Assembly: GCF_905171765.1 (NCBI RefSeq)
Contig: NC_053390.1
Coordinates: 592,125,793-592,189,792, forward strand
DNA: 64,000 bases
Source: Bufo bufo
Lineage: Eukaryota > Chordata > Amphibia > Anura > Bufonidae
Direction of reading: 5' to 3'
Below, in pieces: positions 51,862 through 63,043 of this stretch (the first letter of the stretch is position 1; the number at the start of each line of letters is the position of its first letter). The position numbers and the translations under genes are program-made. Under the pieces are notes generated by a model. It was not told where the DNA came from and did no database searches. It was given only the letters and a program-made list of their open reading frames with translations.

Positions 51862-54800
51862 GTACCCCCCCTTTTACACCCAGGACCCACCTTCTCAGGA
51901 TGAGCCCTATGAAATGCCCTGATGAGGCGAGTGGCTTTAATGTCCGACACCGGAACCCACATCCTCTCCTCAGGACCATAACCCTTCCAATGAACGAGGT
52001 ACTGAAGAGAACCGCGGACAATGCGAGAGTCCACAATTCTGGAAACCTCAAACTCCAGATTGCCATCAACCAAAATCGGAGGAGGAGGCAAAGAGGAGGG
52101 TACCGTGGGCTGGACATATGGTTTTAAGAGAGATCTGTGAAATACATTATGTATCTTCCAAACCCGTGGAAGATCAAGACGGAAGGCAACAGGATTGATG
52201 ACTGACAAGATTTTATAAGGCCCAATAAACTTGGGACCCAATTTCCAGGAGGGAACCTTCAGTTTAATGTTTCTTGTAGACAACCACACCAGATCACCCA
52301 CATTCAGGTCCGGACCAGGCACACGTCTCTTATCAGCCACACGCCTATACCTCTCACTCATCTTTTTAAGATTACTCTGAATCTTTTGCCAAATGGTAGA
52401 CAAAGACGAGGAAAATCTCTCCTCCTCAGGTAAACCAGAAAGAGCCCCTCCCGAGAATGTCCCAAACTGCGGATGGAACCCATATACACCAAAGAATGGT
52501 GACTTATCAGAAGATTCCTGACGACGGTTGTTCAGAGCAAACTCAGCAAGAGGGAGAAATAAACACCAATCCTCCTGGTTCTCTGCCACAAAACAGCACA
52601 AATATGTCTCCAGATTCTGATTGAGGCGCTCAGTCTGACCATTCGACTGCGGGTGAAAAGCAGAAGAGAAGGACATCCGAACCCCCAGGCGAGAACAGAA
52701 AGCCTTCCAGAACCTGGACACAAACTGCGTGCCTCTATCGGAAACAATATCAGAGGGAATGCCGTGCAATTTAACAATATGGTCGACAAAAGCTTGCGCC
52801 AACGTTTTAGCATTGGGTAAACCAAGGAAAGGTACGAAATGAGCCATCTTGCTAAAACGGTCCACCACCACCACCAGGATCACCGACTTCCCCGAGGAAC
52901 GAGGAAGATCCGTGATAAAGTCCATGGACAGGTGTGTCCAAGGACGGGAAGGTATGGGTAACGGGAGAAGGGAACCTGAAGGCCGTGAACGAGGGACCTT
53001 AGCGCGAGCGCGCGTCTCACAAGCAGCCACAAAACCCTCCACCGACTTACGAAGAGCCGGCCACCAAAATCTCCGAGCAATGAGATCTACCGTGGCTCTA
53101 CTCCCGGGGTGACCAGCAAGAACCGTATCATGATGCTCCTTAAAGAGTTTGTGACGTAGCTCAGGAGGCACGAACAACTTCCCAGAAGGACAACGGGCAG
53201 GTGCCTCAGTCTGGGCAGCCTGGACCTCGGCCTCCAAATCGGAATATAGAGCAGAAACAACTACCCCCTCCGCCAAAATGGGACCCGGGTCCTCGGAGTT
53301 TCCTCCTCCCGGAAAACAGCGAGAGAGAGCATCAGCCTTCACATTTTTTATCCCAGGTCGGAATGTAACAACAAAATTGAATCTGGAGAAGAACAGAGAC
53401 CATCTGGCCTCTCTCGGATTCATACGCCTGGCCGACTCCAAGTATGCCAGATTCCTATGGTCGGTAAAAACGGTGATAGGGTGCCTGGCCCCCTCCAACC
53501 AATGGCGCCATTCCTCGAAAGCCAACTTGATGGCCAACAACTCCCTATCTCCCACATCATAGTTTCTCTCTGCCGGGGAGAGTTTTTTAGAGAAAAAGGC
53601 ACAGGGTCGCCATTTGGCAGGAGAAGGGCCCTGGGACAAAACCGCACCCACACCCACCTCGGAAGCATCCACCTCAACAATAAAAGGTAAGGAAACATCG
53701 GGATGCACCAAGACGGGAGCAGACGCAAAACTCTCTTTAATCTTAGAAAAGGCTGCAAGCGCCTCCTCCGACCAAGAGGAAAAATCCGCCCCCTTTTTTG
53801 TCATGTCAGTGAGGGGTTTGACAACAGAGGAATAATTCAAAATGAACTTTCTGTAATAGTTCGCAAAACCCAGAAAGCGCATCAATGCCTTCTGATTCTC
53901 AGGAAGCTCCCACTCAAGTACAGCACGGACCTTCTCCGGATCCATGCGAAAACCAGAAGCAGAGAGGAGAAAACCCAGAAATTGAATCTCCGATACCATA
54001 AAAAGACATTTCTCCAGCTTGGCGTACAATTTATTTTCCCGCAGAATCTGCAGAACCTGAAAAAGATGATCCTGATGGGTCTGAACATCAGGGGAAAAAA
54101 TCAAAATATCATCAAGATACACCAATACAAATTTCCCCATTAAATGGTAGAAAATACTATTAACAAAATGCTGAAAGACGGCCGGAGCATTCATCAGGCC
54201 GAAAGGCATAAAGAGATTCTCGAAATGCCCGTTAGGGGTATTAAAGGCCGTTTTCCATTCATCCCCCTCTCATGACCCTGACCAGGTTGTACGCGCCTCT
54301 CAAATCCAATTTGGAAAACACCTTGGCCCCAACAATTTGGTTGAAGAGGTCCGGAATCAGAGGAAGGGGATAGGGATCGCGAATCGTGATACGGTTCAGC
54401 TCCCTAAAATCTAGGCAAGGTCTCAGAGAGCCATCTTTTTTTTTAACAAAAAAAAAACCCGCGGCCACAGGTGACTTTGAGGGACGAATATGCCCCTTCT
54501 CGAGACTCTCGGAGATATAAGTTCGCATTGCGATTCTTTCCGGTTGTGAGAGATTGTAGAGGCGTGCTTTTGGCAGCTTGGCACCGGGAATGAGGTTAAT
54601 GGGACAGTCAAACTCCCAGTGAGGAGGTAGCTCCTGAACACCGCTCTCGGAAAACACGTCCGAGAAATCAGAGAGAAATGATGGCACAGTTTTAGTAGAC
54701 ACCTCTGCAAAAGTCGCTGTGAGACAATTCTCTCTACAAAAGTCACTCCACTCATTTATTTGCCTTCCTTGCCAATCAATAGTGGGGTTATGTCTAGTGA

Positions 54801-55293
54801 GCCAGGGTAACCCCAAAACTAGAGGAGAAGGCAATCCGTTAAGGACAAAACAAGATATATCCTCCACATGAGTGTCACCTACAGCTAGCCGGATATTGTG
54901 AACAATGCCCTTCAGAGATCTCTGTGAGAGTGGAGCAGAGTCAATAGCAAAAACAGGTATATCCTTTTCTAATGTGCAAACCTGAAAACCATGCATGGCT
55001 ACAAATTGAGTGTCAATAAGATTGACGGCCGCTCCACTATCGACAAAAATCTCACAAGAAATGACTTTGCTCTCTAGCGCCACCCTAGCAGACAGGAGAA
55101 AACGGGAACTGCAGGTCAGAGGAAAAGCATCAATTCCTACATCAACTTTGCCCAAAGTAGCAGATGAAGCAGAATTTGATGATTTACCTTTTGAGGTTTT
55201 TCTCTTATTATCGCTCTTAGTACAGTTCAAGAATCTCCTAGACGGACAAACATTTGCCAAATGACCTATGCCCCCACAACAAAAACACACCAT
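51807..55293 (-). pseudogene. gypsy-2 pol, one frameshift, gag mostly deleted
   Basis: From 55,293 the frame starts within Gag at an intact zinc knuckle (CFCCGGIGHLANVC, C-x2-C-x4-H-x4-C), then protease (FVDSGAAVNLID) and the start of RT. One extra base near 54,255 shifts the frame at YNLVRV. The 800-codon remainder (54,209-51,807) is open: MPFGLMNAPAVFQHF, FVLVYLDDILIF, RNase H ([15 protein letters not shown]), integrase (SDRGTQFVSRFWKAF, NGQTERLNQ) and the chromodomain (VSRIVDSRIVRGSLQYLVHW). The integrase zinc site reads CETR where gypsy-1 has CETC, and VILVVVVDRF has one extra valine. Fewer stops than gypsy-1, but the 5' deletion makes it defective. Confidence 0.93.
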
Positions 55294-55340
55294 ACTCTGA
55301 GGACTAAATCCTCTTTTATCAGGGGCAAGTCGACCTAGCT

Positions 55341-55893
55341 CCGACCCTCAAAGCTCTCCCTATGCTGCTAAAGCACATGCCCGGATCCAAATGGCGGAAC
55401 GAGGCATGCCCACGTGCCTAAGACTGATGACCACTGTAACCCCTACAATAGTGGAAGGGGCACGGCCACCGGTGCCCTACTCAGTATATGGAGGGAACCA
55501 TGGCCACCTCAGATGCAGTCAGAAAATAATCAGGTACACAACAATGTCTGTACACTTAGCTGAAGGTGTTGCAGCCACAGAGAAGACGGATCCAAGGACA
55601 GCTGGCAATATCCGGAGTGCTTGCTGCAGCAGAACACAGGTCCAGTGAACTGATAGCTACAAGTGAAGATACTAAAGCAAGAGCTACAACTGAAATGAGA
55701 ACTATAATCCACGCCCTACAATAGGAGGAGTGGTGATATAAAGAGAGGGAAATCAAACGCATGAGGAACAGCTGGGAGGAAGGAAACCAAAAGTAAACAG
55801 AGCAGTGAGAACTCCTCCCAGCTCTAGTAGTGAAATCATCACAGGGGTGGAGAAACAGAGCTGTGAGAACGTTCCAAAGCTCTGGTAGTGACA
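55341..55893 (-). repeat. gypsy-2 5' LTR, truncated
   Basis: About 553 bp match the left LTR from position 51,309 on (CCGACCCTCAAAGCTCTCCC). The first ~90 bp of the LTR on the plus strand are gone, joined to gag sequence at GGGGCAAGTCGACCTAGCT. Confidence 0.9.
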
Positions 55894-57042
55894 ATATGTT
55901 GGACCAACTGTACAAACAGAGAAAGGTCATCAACGATTTCCTAATGATCCAAGTGGACAGTAGTACTCCCCTGTGTAACTTCGATGTCAGCCAATGGCAG
56001 CTCATGCGTGACACCTGCCGTTAGCTCAGGCACTTTGAGGAAGCCACGTTATTTGTCAGTTGTTAGAACTACGGGATGAACAATGTCATTCCACTGCTTC
56101 ATGTCCTGGAACAGATGCTGGTAAATCTGGCTGGTCAGGGGACTGGAGACGTGGTGCCTAGATCTCACAGCCACATGAGCCCTGTGGGGGCTGAACTGGA
56201 GGAGGAGGAGGACATTGGAGCACAAGCAATGTGTAGCAAAATGGGTGGTTTTTCTACACAGGTGACAGGAGAGGAGGAGCAGTAGCAGCCAAAGGAGCAA
56301 CAGGGCGATGAGGAAGAGGAGGCAGAGGACCCAGACACACTGTGGCAGTATGCAGTAGAAATGGAGGCAGGGAGTCCCTCTGAGTCACTTGCGCAAATGG
56401 CCCGCTGCATGCTCACTTGCTTGGGTAGTGACAGCCGAATTGTCATAATTCGGCAGAGGGATAACTTCTGGCTCTCCACCTTGAGGGACCCTCGCTACTA
56501 GTCCAAAATGGGGGCCTTTTTTACACCAACTGAACCACTATAGATATATCCTAAGTAGTCAGTTGGCTGCTGCCTATCTGCGCCATCGTCCATCCTCTCG
56601 CAGGTATGACCAGGGGGGCCCTCTGCACTCACGTTCCACTGCCATGGCTGCTGGGGAAGGGTGGGGTGGCAGGAGCAGTATGAGCTCCATCAGCAGCAGC
56701 CTGAGTCTACAGTCGCTGATGAGCAGCTTTCTTCACCTGCCTAGTAAAGAAACTACTCACCAGCAGCAGCACCTAGACCTGGAGCAGAACCTGAACCAGC
56801 AGGTGGTGGCATACTTGGAATGGACCCTGCTAGCCAACATTGAAGAGTTTGCCCTAGAAAAGCTGTCCTGCCCGGCCAGTAGTGTGGCATCAGAGTGGGT
56901 GTTTAGTGCGGTGGGGGCCATAGTTACCCTAAGAAGAACTCGCCTGTCCACCAAAAATGCAGAGAAATTGACCTTTGTCAAGATTAATAAGGCGTGGATC
57001 AGCCAGGATTTCCACCCACAAATTCCTGATGCTTCAGACTAG
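55894..57042 (+). pseudogene. hAT-B transposase, 3' half with dimerisation domain
   Basis: It resumes after gypsy-2 as LDQLYKQRKVINDFLMIQVD and FDVSQWQLMRDTCR, a helix similar to the NDWASMRDLC of hAT-1. Stops and shifts follow, with acidic text and IRQRDNFWLSTLRDPRY (the LDPRYK block). From 56,563 the last frame gives LDLEQNLNQQVVAYLEW, then EEFALEKLSCPASSVASEWV, FSAVGAIVTLRRTRLSTKNA and EKLTFVKINKAW, a well-kept hAT dimerisation domain, ending at 57,042. Multiple breaks make it a pseudogene. Confidence 0.88.
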
Positions 57043-57808
57043 ATCATCCATGGTGCCACACCAACACTTTGACAAAATAGACTGGTTTCTTCTGGCTACC
57101 TGCCTCAGCTACTATTCTGATGCTGCCTCCCGCCTGATGACATACATCTGATGCCAAGTGCTCCTTCTTACTCTGATACTCTGTGGCCTCCTGATGCTGC
57201 CAGAACCGACAGACTCTGTCATTGGGCCACTCTGTGATCTCCTCATGCTGCTTTTGTCTCACCACTATGTCATAGGGCCACTCTGTGGACTTCTCATGCT
57301 GTTCCCACCCTCCCAACTTCATGATTGGGCCACTATTTAGCCTTTTTGGCTTATCTGACATCATCATTTATTTGACCCTTTCTCTGATCTGTCAGAAGGA
57401 AGGTAAAATGAGATGCACAACAGATACTGTCTGTGTAGCAGCTATAAGGCCTGTATGGTCCCATCAGAATTGGCTTGTGATTTGGTAGCCAAAAGCAGGA
57501 GTGGGTACAAAACACAGAAGAATTGCAAATATAACATTGACGTGTCATCACTGTTTTGGATCTACTCCTGATTTTTTTTGAATTTGCAATATTGATGGAT
57601 TACTGACCAAATGCTGACCGAGTGAAGGCGGATGCTCCACAGACAGGATCTGCTTTCTGTGGGTTATTGTTCTGACAGATCATAGGAAGGGCAAAATAAT
57701 CAGTGACATCAACACTAACTTACTGCTGACACCCACTCCACTATTTCGGGGGCTCTATTTGTATAACCGTTTAATAGAACAGGTTCTGTAGATATCTATG
57801 TAGAATCA
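57043..57808 (+). other. hAT-B 3' region
   Basis: It matches hAT-A 36,564-37,309, including CTCTGTGG/CTCATGCTG repeats and ATGGTCCCATCAGAATTGG. The apparent open frames on the minus strand are not genes. Homology ends around GAATCAG at 57,808. Confidence 0.75.
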
Positions 57809-58544
57809 GCTGATGACGGTGTAAAAGGAGCGCACTTCTTCTTGGCGCTATCATCGCCCTGTAAGGCTGAGTTCATACTTGAGTTATTTGGTCAGTTTTG
57901 GTCCCGTGACTGCCCAAATAAGTGAAGTGCGCAGTGATTCTAAGAGCGACGTCTGTTATCTGCATGACATACGGACTCACAGTATTATTTTACTACCAAA
58001 GCAGACTCCCTATATGTGTTACTGCAAGGCACAGTGTTCTACACCACTATACAGGCTCTATGCAGCCAGGAAATAGCAGTTTTTTTTTAAATGAAATTCA
58101 CCGCAAATAAATTTAGATCAAACCAAATTTTTCCCCAAAAATTCAGCGAACCAGCGATGATTACAGGGCTACCAAATACAGTTCTTTTTTTAATATTTAA
58201 CCTGTTTTCAACCACTTTACGACTATATAGGTAGTTGGTTGGGACTTTAAATATGGAAGCCGCTCGCGAGAGCAGTGGGTGCCATAGCTGCCGGATGCCT
58301 GTTGTTTTAAATACGATAACATAGATTGCACACATTTCACCCCTCAGATGGCGTGGCCAAATGTGACCACAGCATCTGAGAGGCCAAAAACAGGGAGCAT
58401 GCACATATTGGGGAGCCAGATTTAGTGTGCACCAACCTCTGTCCCCTTGAATGACAAGAGGCTGCTGCACATTAGTTGTTATGGAGAGCCTGCCTGTGGC
58501 AAAGCTCCATAGGAACGTAATGTAATTGTCATAGACGCCAATGC
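57809..58544. other. Unassigned sequence with a MITE-like piece
   Basis: AAGGCTGAGTTCATACTTGAG near 57,862 resembles the ends of the AAGGCT-type MITEs. No partner end was found. There is no coding region; the 177-codon minus-strand frame at 58,087-58,620 has no recognisable domain and overlaps MITE sequence. Confidence 0.35.
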
Positions 58545-58655
58545 TAATCCATGAATTGGAATGCCCACGGAACGGTGCCCATGTATTGCGGATCTGCAAA
58601 TGCGGTCTGCAATATGGCAACGGTCAGCACACGTTCGTGTGTGGCAGGCCTTACT
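58545..58655. repeat. MITE fragment with TTGCGGATCTGCAA
   Basis: The words ATTGCGGATCTGCAA and CACACGTTCGTGTG and the end GGCAGGCCTTA link it to the pieces at 2,655 and 38,190. Confidence 0.5.
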
Positions 58656-58886
58656 GTAACAACTATGTCAACCAACCGGTTTGACTTTGAGCTAATTCTG
58701 GCAGTCCCTTGGTATTAACCCTTTAGACTCACGTCAGTGACCCTGGTGATGCTCATGGAGGGATCAGAGTAACAGGCCAAGGTTAGGTCAGGCAGCATTG
58801 CAAAACATGTGAAACAGGCCCAGGGCAAACAGTGGTGGGTCAAAATGGTAATCAGGCACAGGTCAGGCAGAAGAAGGTCAGAGTCA

Positions 58887-59533
58887 GGAATTACAAGAAA
58901 ATCTTAACTAGCGCATCCAAAGTTACAGGTGCACATCCATACAGCTAGCATGCAGACAGCAAACAAAAATGTATGACAGCACACCCTTACACGTGCAAAC
59001 AATAGAATGAAAGATTAGTGATTATTCTAGATTAAAGTAGTATACCTACTATACATAAAAAAGGAAGCTCTTTGTGCACATTTTTGATCAAACGTGTGTC
59101 AGGCCCATCTACCAGCATCAAGGTGGCTTCTGCAGATAGGTACCTAACACTAACAGAACTGCCTCTCCTGGGCCTAACCTAAGCCTACAATGTTCAGGGT
59201 TTTGTAGGAGGCAGTTATATTTATACTCTGCTCAGAAACCTTGGGCAGATGGGCAGGGAGTGCTCAATCTAAATTAGGGGGCTACCCTCCAAACATACTG
59301 CAAGAAAATTTAGACTAGCACATCCACAGTCACAGGTGCACATTCATAAAGCTAGCATGCAGACAGCAAACAAAAATGTATGACAGCACACTATTACACA
59401 TACAAACAATGGAACTAGGGATTAGATAATTATTCTACATTAAAGTGGTACTATACCTACTAAACATAAGAAAATGGAAACTTTTTGCACATGTTTGATC
59501 AAGCGTGTGTTGGGCCCATCTACCGGCGTCAAA
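58887..59533. repeat. Direct repeat of ~235 bp, two copies
   Basis: Copies at about 58,887-59,127 and 59,301-59,533 share AGCTAGCATGCAGACAGCAA, ACAAAAATGTATGACAGCAC and GGCCCATCTACC words, with about 15% differences by eye. They are separated by ~175 bp. A segmental duplication or two copies of one unknown repeat would explain them. Confidence 0.8.
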
Positions 59534-60655
59534 ATAATTTTCATAGTAAAGGTTAAAGCAAAAAAATGCAACTTTACAGCATTTTTAATGGAAAAAGTTA
59601 TGTTTTTCTCCACTGTTAATTTTATGGAAAAAGAAAAAAGAGCAAATACCAGTACAATAAATGTATATTTTTTGTAACAAACTATTAAATGTCACAAAAA
59701 AGTATTAGGCATCCTTGTAATCCTTATGACATGTACACAATAGTGACAACATTATTTATGGTAGTCAGTAAACAGTGTAAATAAAAATGAAACATTTTTT
59801 CCTTCTTTCAACACATAAGAAAAGTTCATAGAAATAAATATGTTACTGATGGGTATGGCAAAAAGGGCTGCTGTAGAAAAAAATAAAAAAAGTTATGGTT
59901 GATATGAATATGAATGTCAAAGGAGCTTGGAGGGCCCACAAAGTTTGCCTGTATGGAGCCTAAAGTTCCAGATTGTAGCCCGGGCTTGTCTATGTGCTCT
60001 GTAATTTGAAAGTTCACTGCAAAGGTACAGCCACCGTATGTTTCCTAGTGCAGTTCTGGAAGACAAAACCAGGAGGGAACTCAAAAAGAGGAGAAGTTTT
60101 TTCTGTCCTTTAAACTTTTTCTCCTTTTATGATCCATTCCTGATTTTGGCATCCAAAACAGCATCCGGAAACCTGACTGTGTGGCAATACCCTAATAGTC
60201 CCTGTTTTAATGCAAAACAATAAGATGTGTAATTTAAAAAGTATTATGATTCCAATCACTAACCCAACAGCAGGTGCAAAACCTCTCTGTTCATGTTATG
60301 GATAAAATTACTATATATCCCTTTCCTCTGTAATGCCTGTATATGGAATGCTCTAAAGAGTACTATAGAAAAACTAATTGTTTTGTGATTTACACATCAC
60401 AAAGTCTGTGTACAAAAAGCTTCTGCAGCTGCTGCTCATTGTTAAAGCTGGTTTGTCCCTTAGGCAGTGTAAAATCAGAAATGTTTTGTTTATGCCATTA
60501 TTGCTAATAAAACAGCAAACAACAAATACATCCATATATAAGACTCGTAATACACATGTCCATTTCACTAGACACATCATTATTTGAAGGTCAATTCCAT
60601 ATCTACTTTTTCTATCATTTAGAGAGGTTAGTGGCTGGACCTATATAGATATATA
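59534..60655. other. Unassigned AT-rich sequence
   Basis: No gene, RNA gene or repeat border was recognised. A fragment at 60,050-60,190 (GGAGAAGTTTTTTCTGTCC; TTTTGGCATCCAAAACAGCA) has the feel of a dispersed repeat. Confidence 0.3.
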
Positions 60656-60657
60656 TA

Positions 60658-60764
60658 CAGTCAGGTTCATAAATATTTGGACATCAACACAACTCTAACA
60701 TTTTTGGCTCTATACACCACCACAATGGATTTGAAATGAAACGAACATGTGCTTTAACTGCATG
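60658..60764. repeat. Tc1-like element end, truncated
   Basis: After TA, CAGTCAGGTTCATAAATATT with TTGGCTCTATACACCACCAC and GGATTTGAAATGAAACGAAC is the well-known end of a Tc1/mariner-type family in fish and frogs. It stops at the next MITE, near 60,764, with no other end seen. Confidence 0.75.
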
Positions 60765-60997
60765 TGTTCAGTCAAACCGGATCCGGCTTTTGCATGTTAA
60801 ACCCGAAAAAAGTGAAAAAAAAGTTAAAGTCCATAAATGGCGGATCCGTTTTTTCCAATGCATTTTGTCATTGGGATCAAAATCCTGATCAGGATTCAAA
60901 TGTAATCCGTTTTCACCCGTTTTTCCGGATCCGGCGGGCAGTTCCGGTGTCGGAATTGAACGCCGGATTTAAACAACGCTAGTGTGAAAGTAGCCTA
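60765..60997. repeat. CCGGATCC-rich MITE
   Basis: It holds AAACCGGATCCGGC, GGCGGATCCG and TTTTTCCGGATCCGGCGGGC, and ends with ACGCTAGTGTGAAAGTAGCCT, the usual terminus of an abundant frog MITE. The left end is joined to the Tc1 fragment. Confidence 0.6.
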
Positions 60998-61320
60998 AGA
61001 CACATATAAAATGCATTGAGTAATTAATAGTACATCCATCTAATATCAAATATGACCCAAAGCAATTGAGGTGGGGGGGAGGTTAATCTCTAATATAAGA
61101 AGTGGAGCTGAAGGGGGGAGATCATGGGGTATACATTTAGTTAGGAGAAGTTTCTATAATTTTTCAATGCGGACCAAGTAGAGAGAAAATTCTTTCTGGT
61201 TCCTAGTTCCCAGTTAGAAATCTCCTCGAGACGATAGATTTGGTCTACCCTATTTCTCCATTGCTCAATGGAGGGAGTTTCAGAAGAGCGCCACTTAGTG
61301 GGAATTAAGAGGCAGGCTGC
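60998..61320. other. Unassigned sequence upstream of L1-2
   Basis: No feature is recognised with confidence. GAAATCTCCTCGAGACGATAG to TTCTCCATTGCTCAATGGAG (61,220-61,275) looks like part of a dispersed repeat. Confidence 0.3.
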
Positions 61321-61422
61321 TGGGGGGCGGAGCTAGCATCTGAGCCGGATGGCTGTGTGAAGTGCTGCTCTGCAGTTAACGATTCCTACAGAAGCTCCTA
61401 TACCCGGCTAATCAAACCCATA

Positions 61423-62511
61423 ATGGTCAAGATTGGTGGACCGAGACCTGCTGATGCCCCAGAATCGTCCAGACCGACTTCTCAGGCGGGCGGAATTGAG
61501 AAATTTATAAAGAAAGCGGCACAAACCTACGTCGCCAGAGATTCCAAAATGGCGCCGGAACCTCCGTGCACACCAAAGAACAAGCGGCAGGATGAATGCG
61601 CAGCTGAGAAGGTGAGAGACGAATCCCCTGAAGTGGACACACTCTCGCTCTCCAGATCCTTCCTAAAGAAGCCCTTAGCTGAAGCCCTAGAACCGCTTAA
61701 ATCTGATCTTAACTTCATTAAGGAGGATGTGAAGCATATAGGGAGAAGAGTGGAAGCGCTGGAGGAAGCGAACACTGCCCTTACCACCCACCAGATTGCG
61801 ATCACAGATACTCTAAGTGTTCACCAAAAACACTTAAATACCATATACATGCAGCTTGAGGACCAGGAAAACAGAGGCAGGAGGAACAACCTCCGCTTCA
61901 GAGGGGTCCCAGAATCGGTAGGCCTAGATGAAATCCCTGAAACGGTGATGCAGATTTGTTTAAAACTCCTGGGCCCCGACTCCACACATGAAGTGATTAT
62001 AGAAAGAGCCCACAGAGCTCTGCGCCCCAAGCCTCAATCCACAGATCCCCCCAGGGATATAATCTGCTAATTTTTGCACTTTCCTGTCAAGGAAGCTATC
62101 CTAAAAGGCGCAAGAAGTATTCCCCATGTTTCATGGGATGACAACCCTATCTCCATTTATCAAGATTTAGCTCAAACCACTCTGAAAAGGCGAAAATCCT
62201 TAAAACCCCTCACTGACCTGCTGAGAAATGAAAAAGTCATCTACAGATGGTTATTCCCGTTTGGACTGTCCTTCTTTCATAATGGACGCAGAATCTCCAT
62301 TCAAACCTATACAGATTTGGACAAAGCGTATGACATCTTGCAAATTCTGCCACTTCCAATTGAAAACTGGGAATTTGTCCGAGACGCCTCCGATATACCC
62401 ACTCTGACTTCAGATGGTCCATGGGAGACCCCTCGTGCCCAAAGGTCTCTTAAGATAAGAAGAAACTACAGATCACCTTCTTCTAAGCGTCTGTCACTCA
62501 CAGATGATTGA
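61423..62511 (+). pseudogene. L1 ORF1 protein with one in-frame stop
   Basis: From the ATG at 61,423 (MVKIGGPRPADAPES) the frame runs to 62,511, 362 codons plus stop, with one TAA at 62,068. An N-terminal basic part precedes a coiled coil (about residues 95-155: LNFIKEDVKHIGRRVEALEE). Then comes the RRM-like domain, starting ENRGRRNNLRFRGVPES, then EVIIERAHRALRPK. After the stop, the C-terminal domain has DLAQTTLKRRKSLKPLTDLL and YRWLFPFGLSFFH. ORF1p is a trimeric RNA-binding protein that packages L1 RNA. Only a single codon change breaks it. An upstream in-frame ATG at 61,357 exists, but MVK matches L1-1. Confidence 0.85.
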
Positions 62512-63043
62512 TAGATCTATCTCATGATTGATCCCCCAGCTGTGTGCTGTGGAAAAGCTGCCTGGACTGATCTGTATGCTGTTAGTCTTTCTATAGTCGA
62601 TTTTTTACAAAGTTCACTCAGACAGACCAGCAAAAGAAATTAGTTCTTTTTCTACAAAAGTAGCTGGAATCTAAACCCATAAAAATTTTCTCCTTAAAGA
62701 GGAATTGTCATATTTGCATTTTACTGAAAGTAATGCAATACCCCCCCTTGCCTATAGTGCTAGTCTGCTCGTATCTCTCAGTAGCATACTGGTGCTATTT
62801 TTTGTTATGTTTGTTTACTCTGTTATGTTTATAACCTCTTTTTGTCCTTTGATAGGTCTCAAGAATACTCTAAATTGTTCTATCCGTGTACTGATATGCA
62901 TCTTCTATTCGGTGAAGACTCTTACCTACATCAGAGCCATCGCTTACCTCGGGGCGGTACCCTCCCTCCATTCTGGTTGGTCGATCATACAAACTTAACA
63001 CCCATGTTTTTAGCTGTGTCCACTACCTACAACCTTCACAAAT
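62512..63043 (+). other. L1-2 inter-ORF spacer
   Basis: About 530 bases separate ORF1 and ORF2. Short open frames here (for example LLVSLSSILVLFFVMFVYSV, hydrophobic) have no support as genes. No clear ribosome re-entry signal can be recognised. Confidence 0.5.

Larger units (their letters stand above)
51219..55893 (-). mobile_element. gypsy-2: Ty3/gypsy element, 5'-deleted
   Basis: ATATG is duplicated at 51,214-51,218 and 55,894-55,898. The left (3') LTR is complete (51,219-51,861). The right (5') LTR lacks its internal-side ~90 bases, and the deletion also takes the leader and most of gag. The coding part is close to gypsy-1 in sequence and order. It interrupts the hAT-B transposase exactly between LHM and LDQLY. 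Confidence 0.94.
45736..57808 (+). mobile_element. hAT-B: long BED-finger hAT element
   Basis: The 5' end reads TAGAGATGAGCGAATC, a usual hAT-type terminus. It then has tandem repeats, a plus-strand transposase with two BED fingers and a hAT dimerisation domain, and a 3' region shared with hAT-A up to about 57,808. It is interrupted by a Tc1-like MITE and gypsy-2. A clear 3' inverted terminus was not found. Confidence 0.82.

Noticed and set aside
58087..58620. 177-codon minus-strand open frame
   Set aside because: No recognisable domain, a composition like non-coding sequence, and it overlaps a MITE fragment.
62705..62998. Hydrophobic frame in the L1-2 spacer as a third L1 protein
   Set aside because: No known L1 family has such a protein, the frame starts and ends within spacer sequence, and T-rich codons explain the hydrophobic residues.
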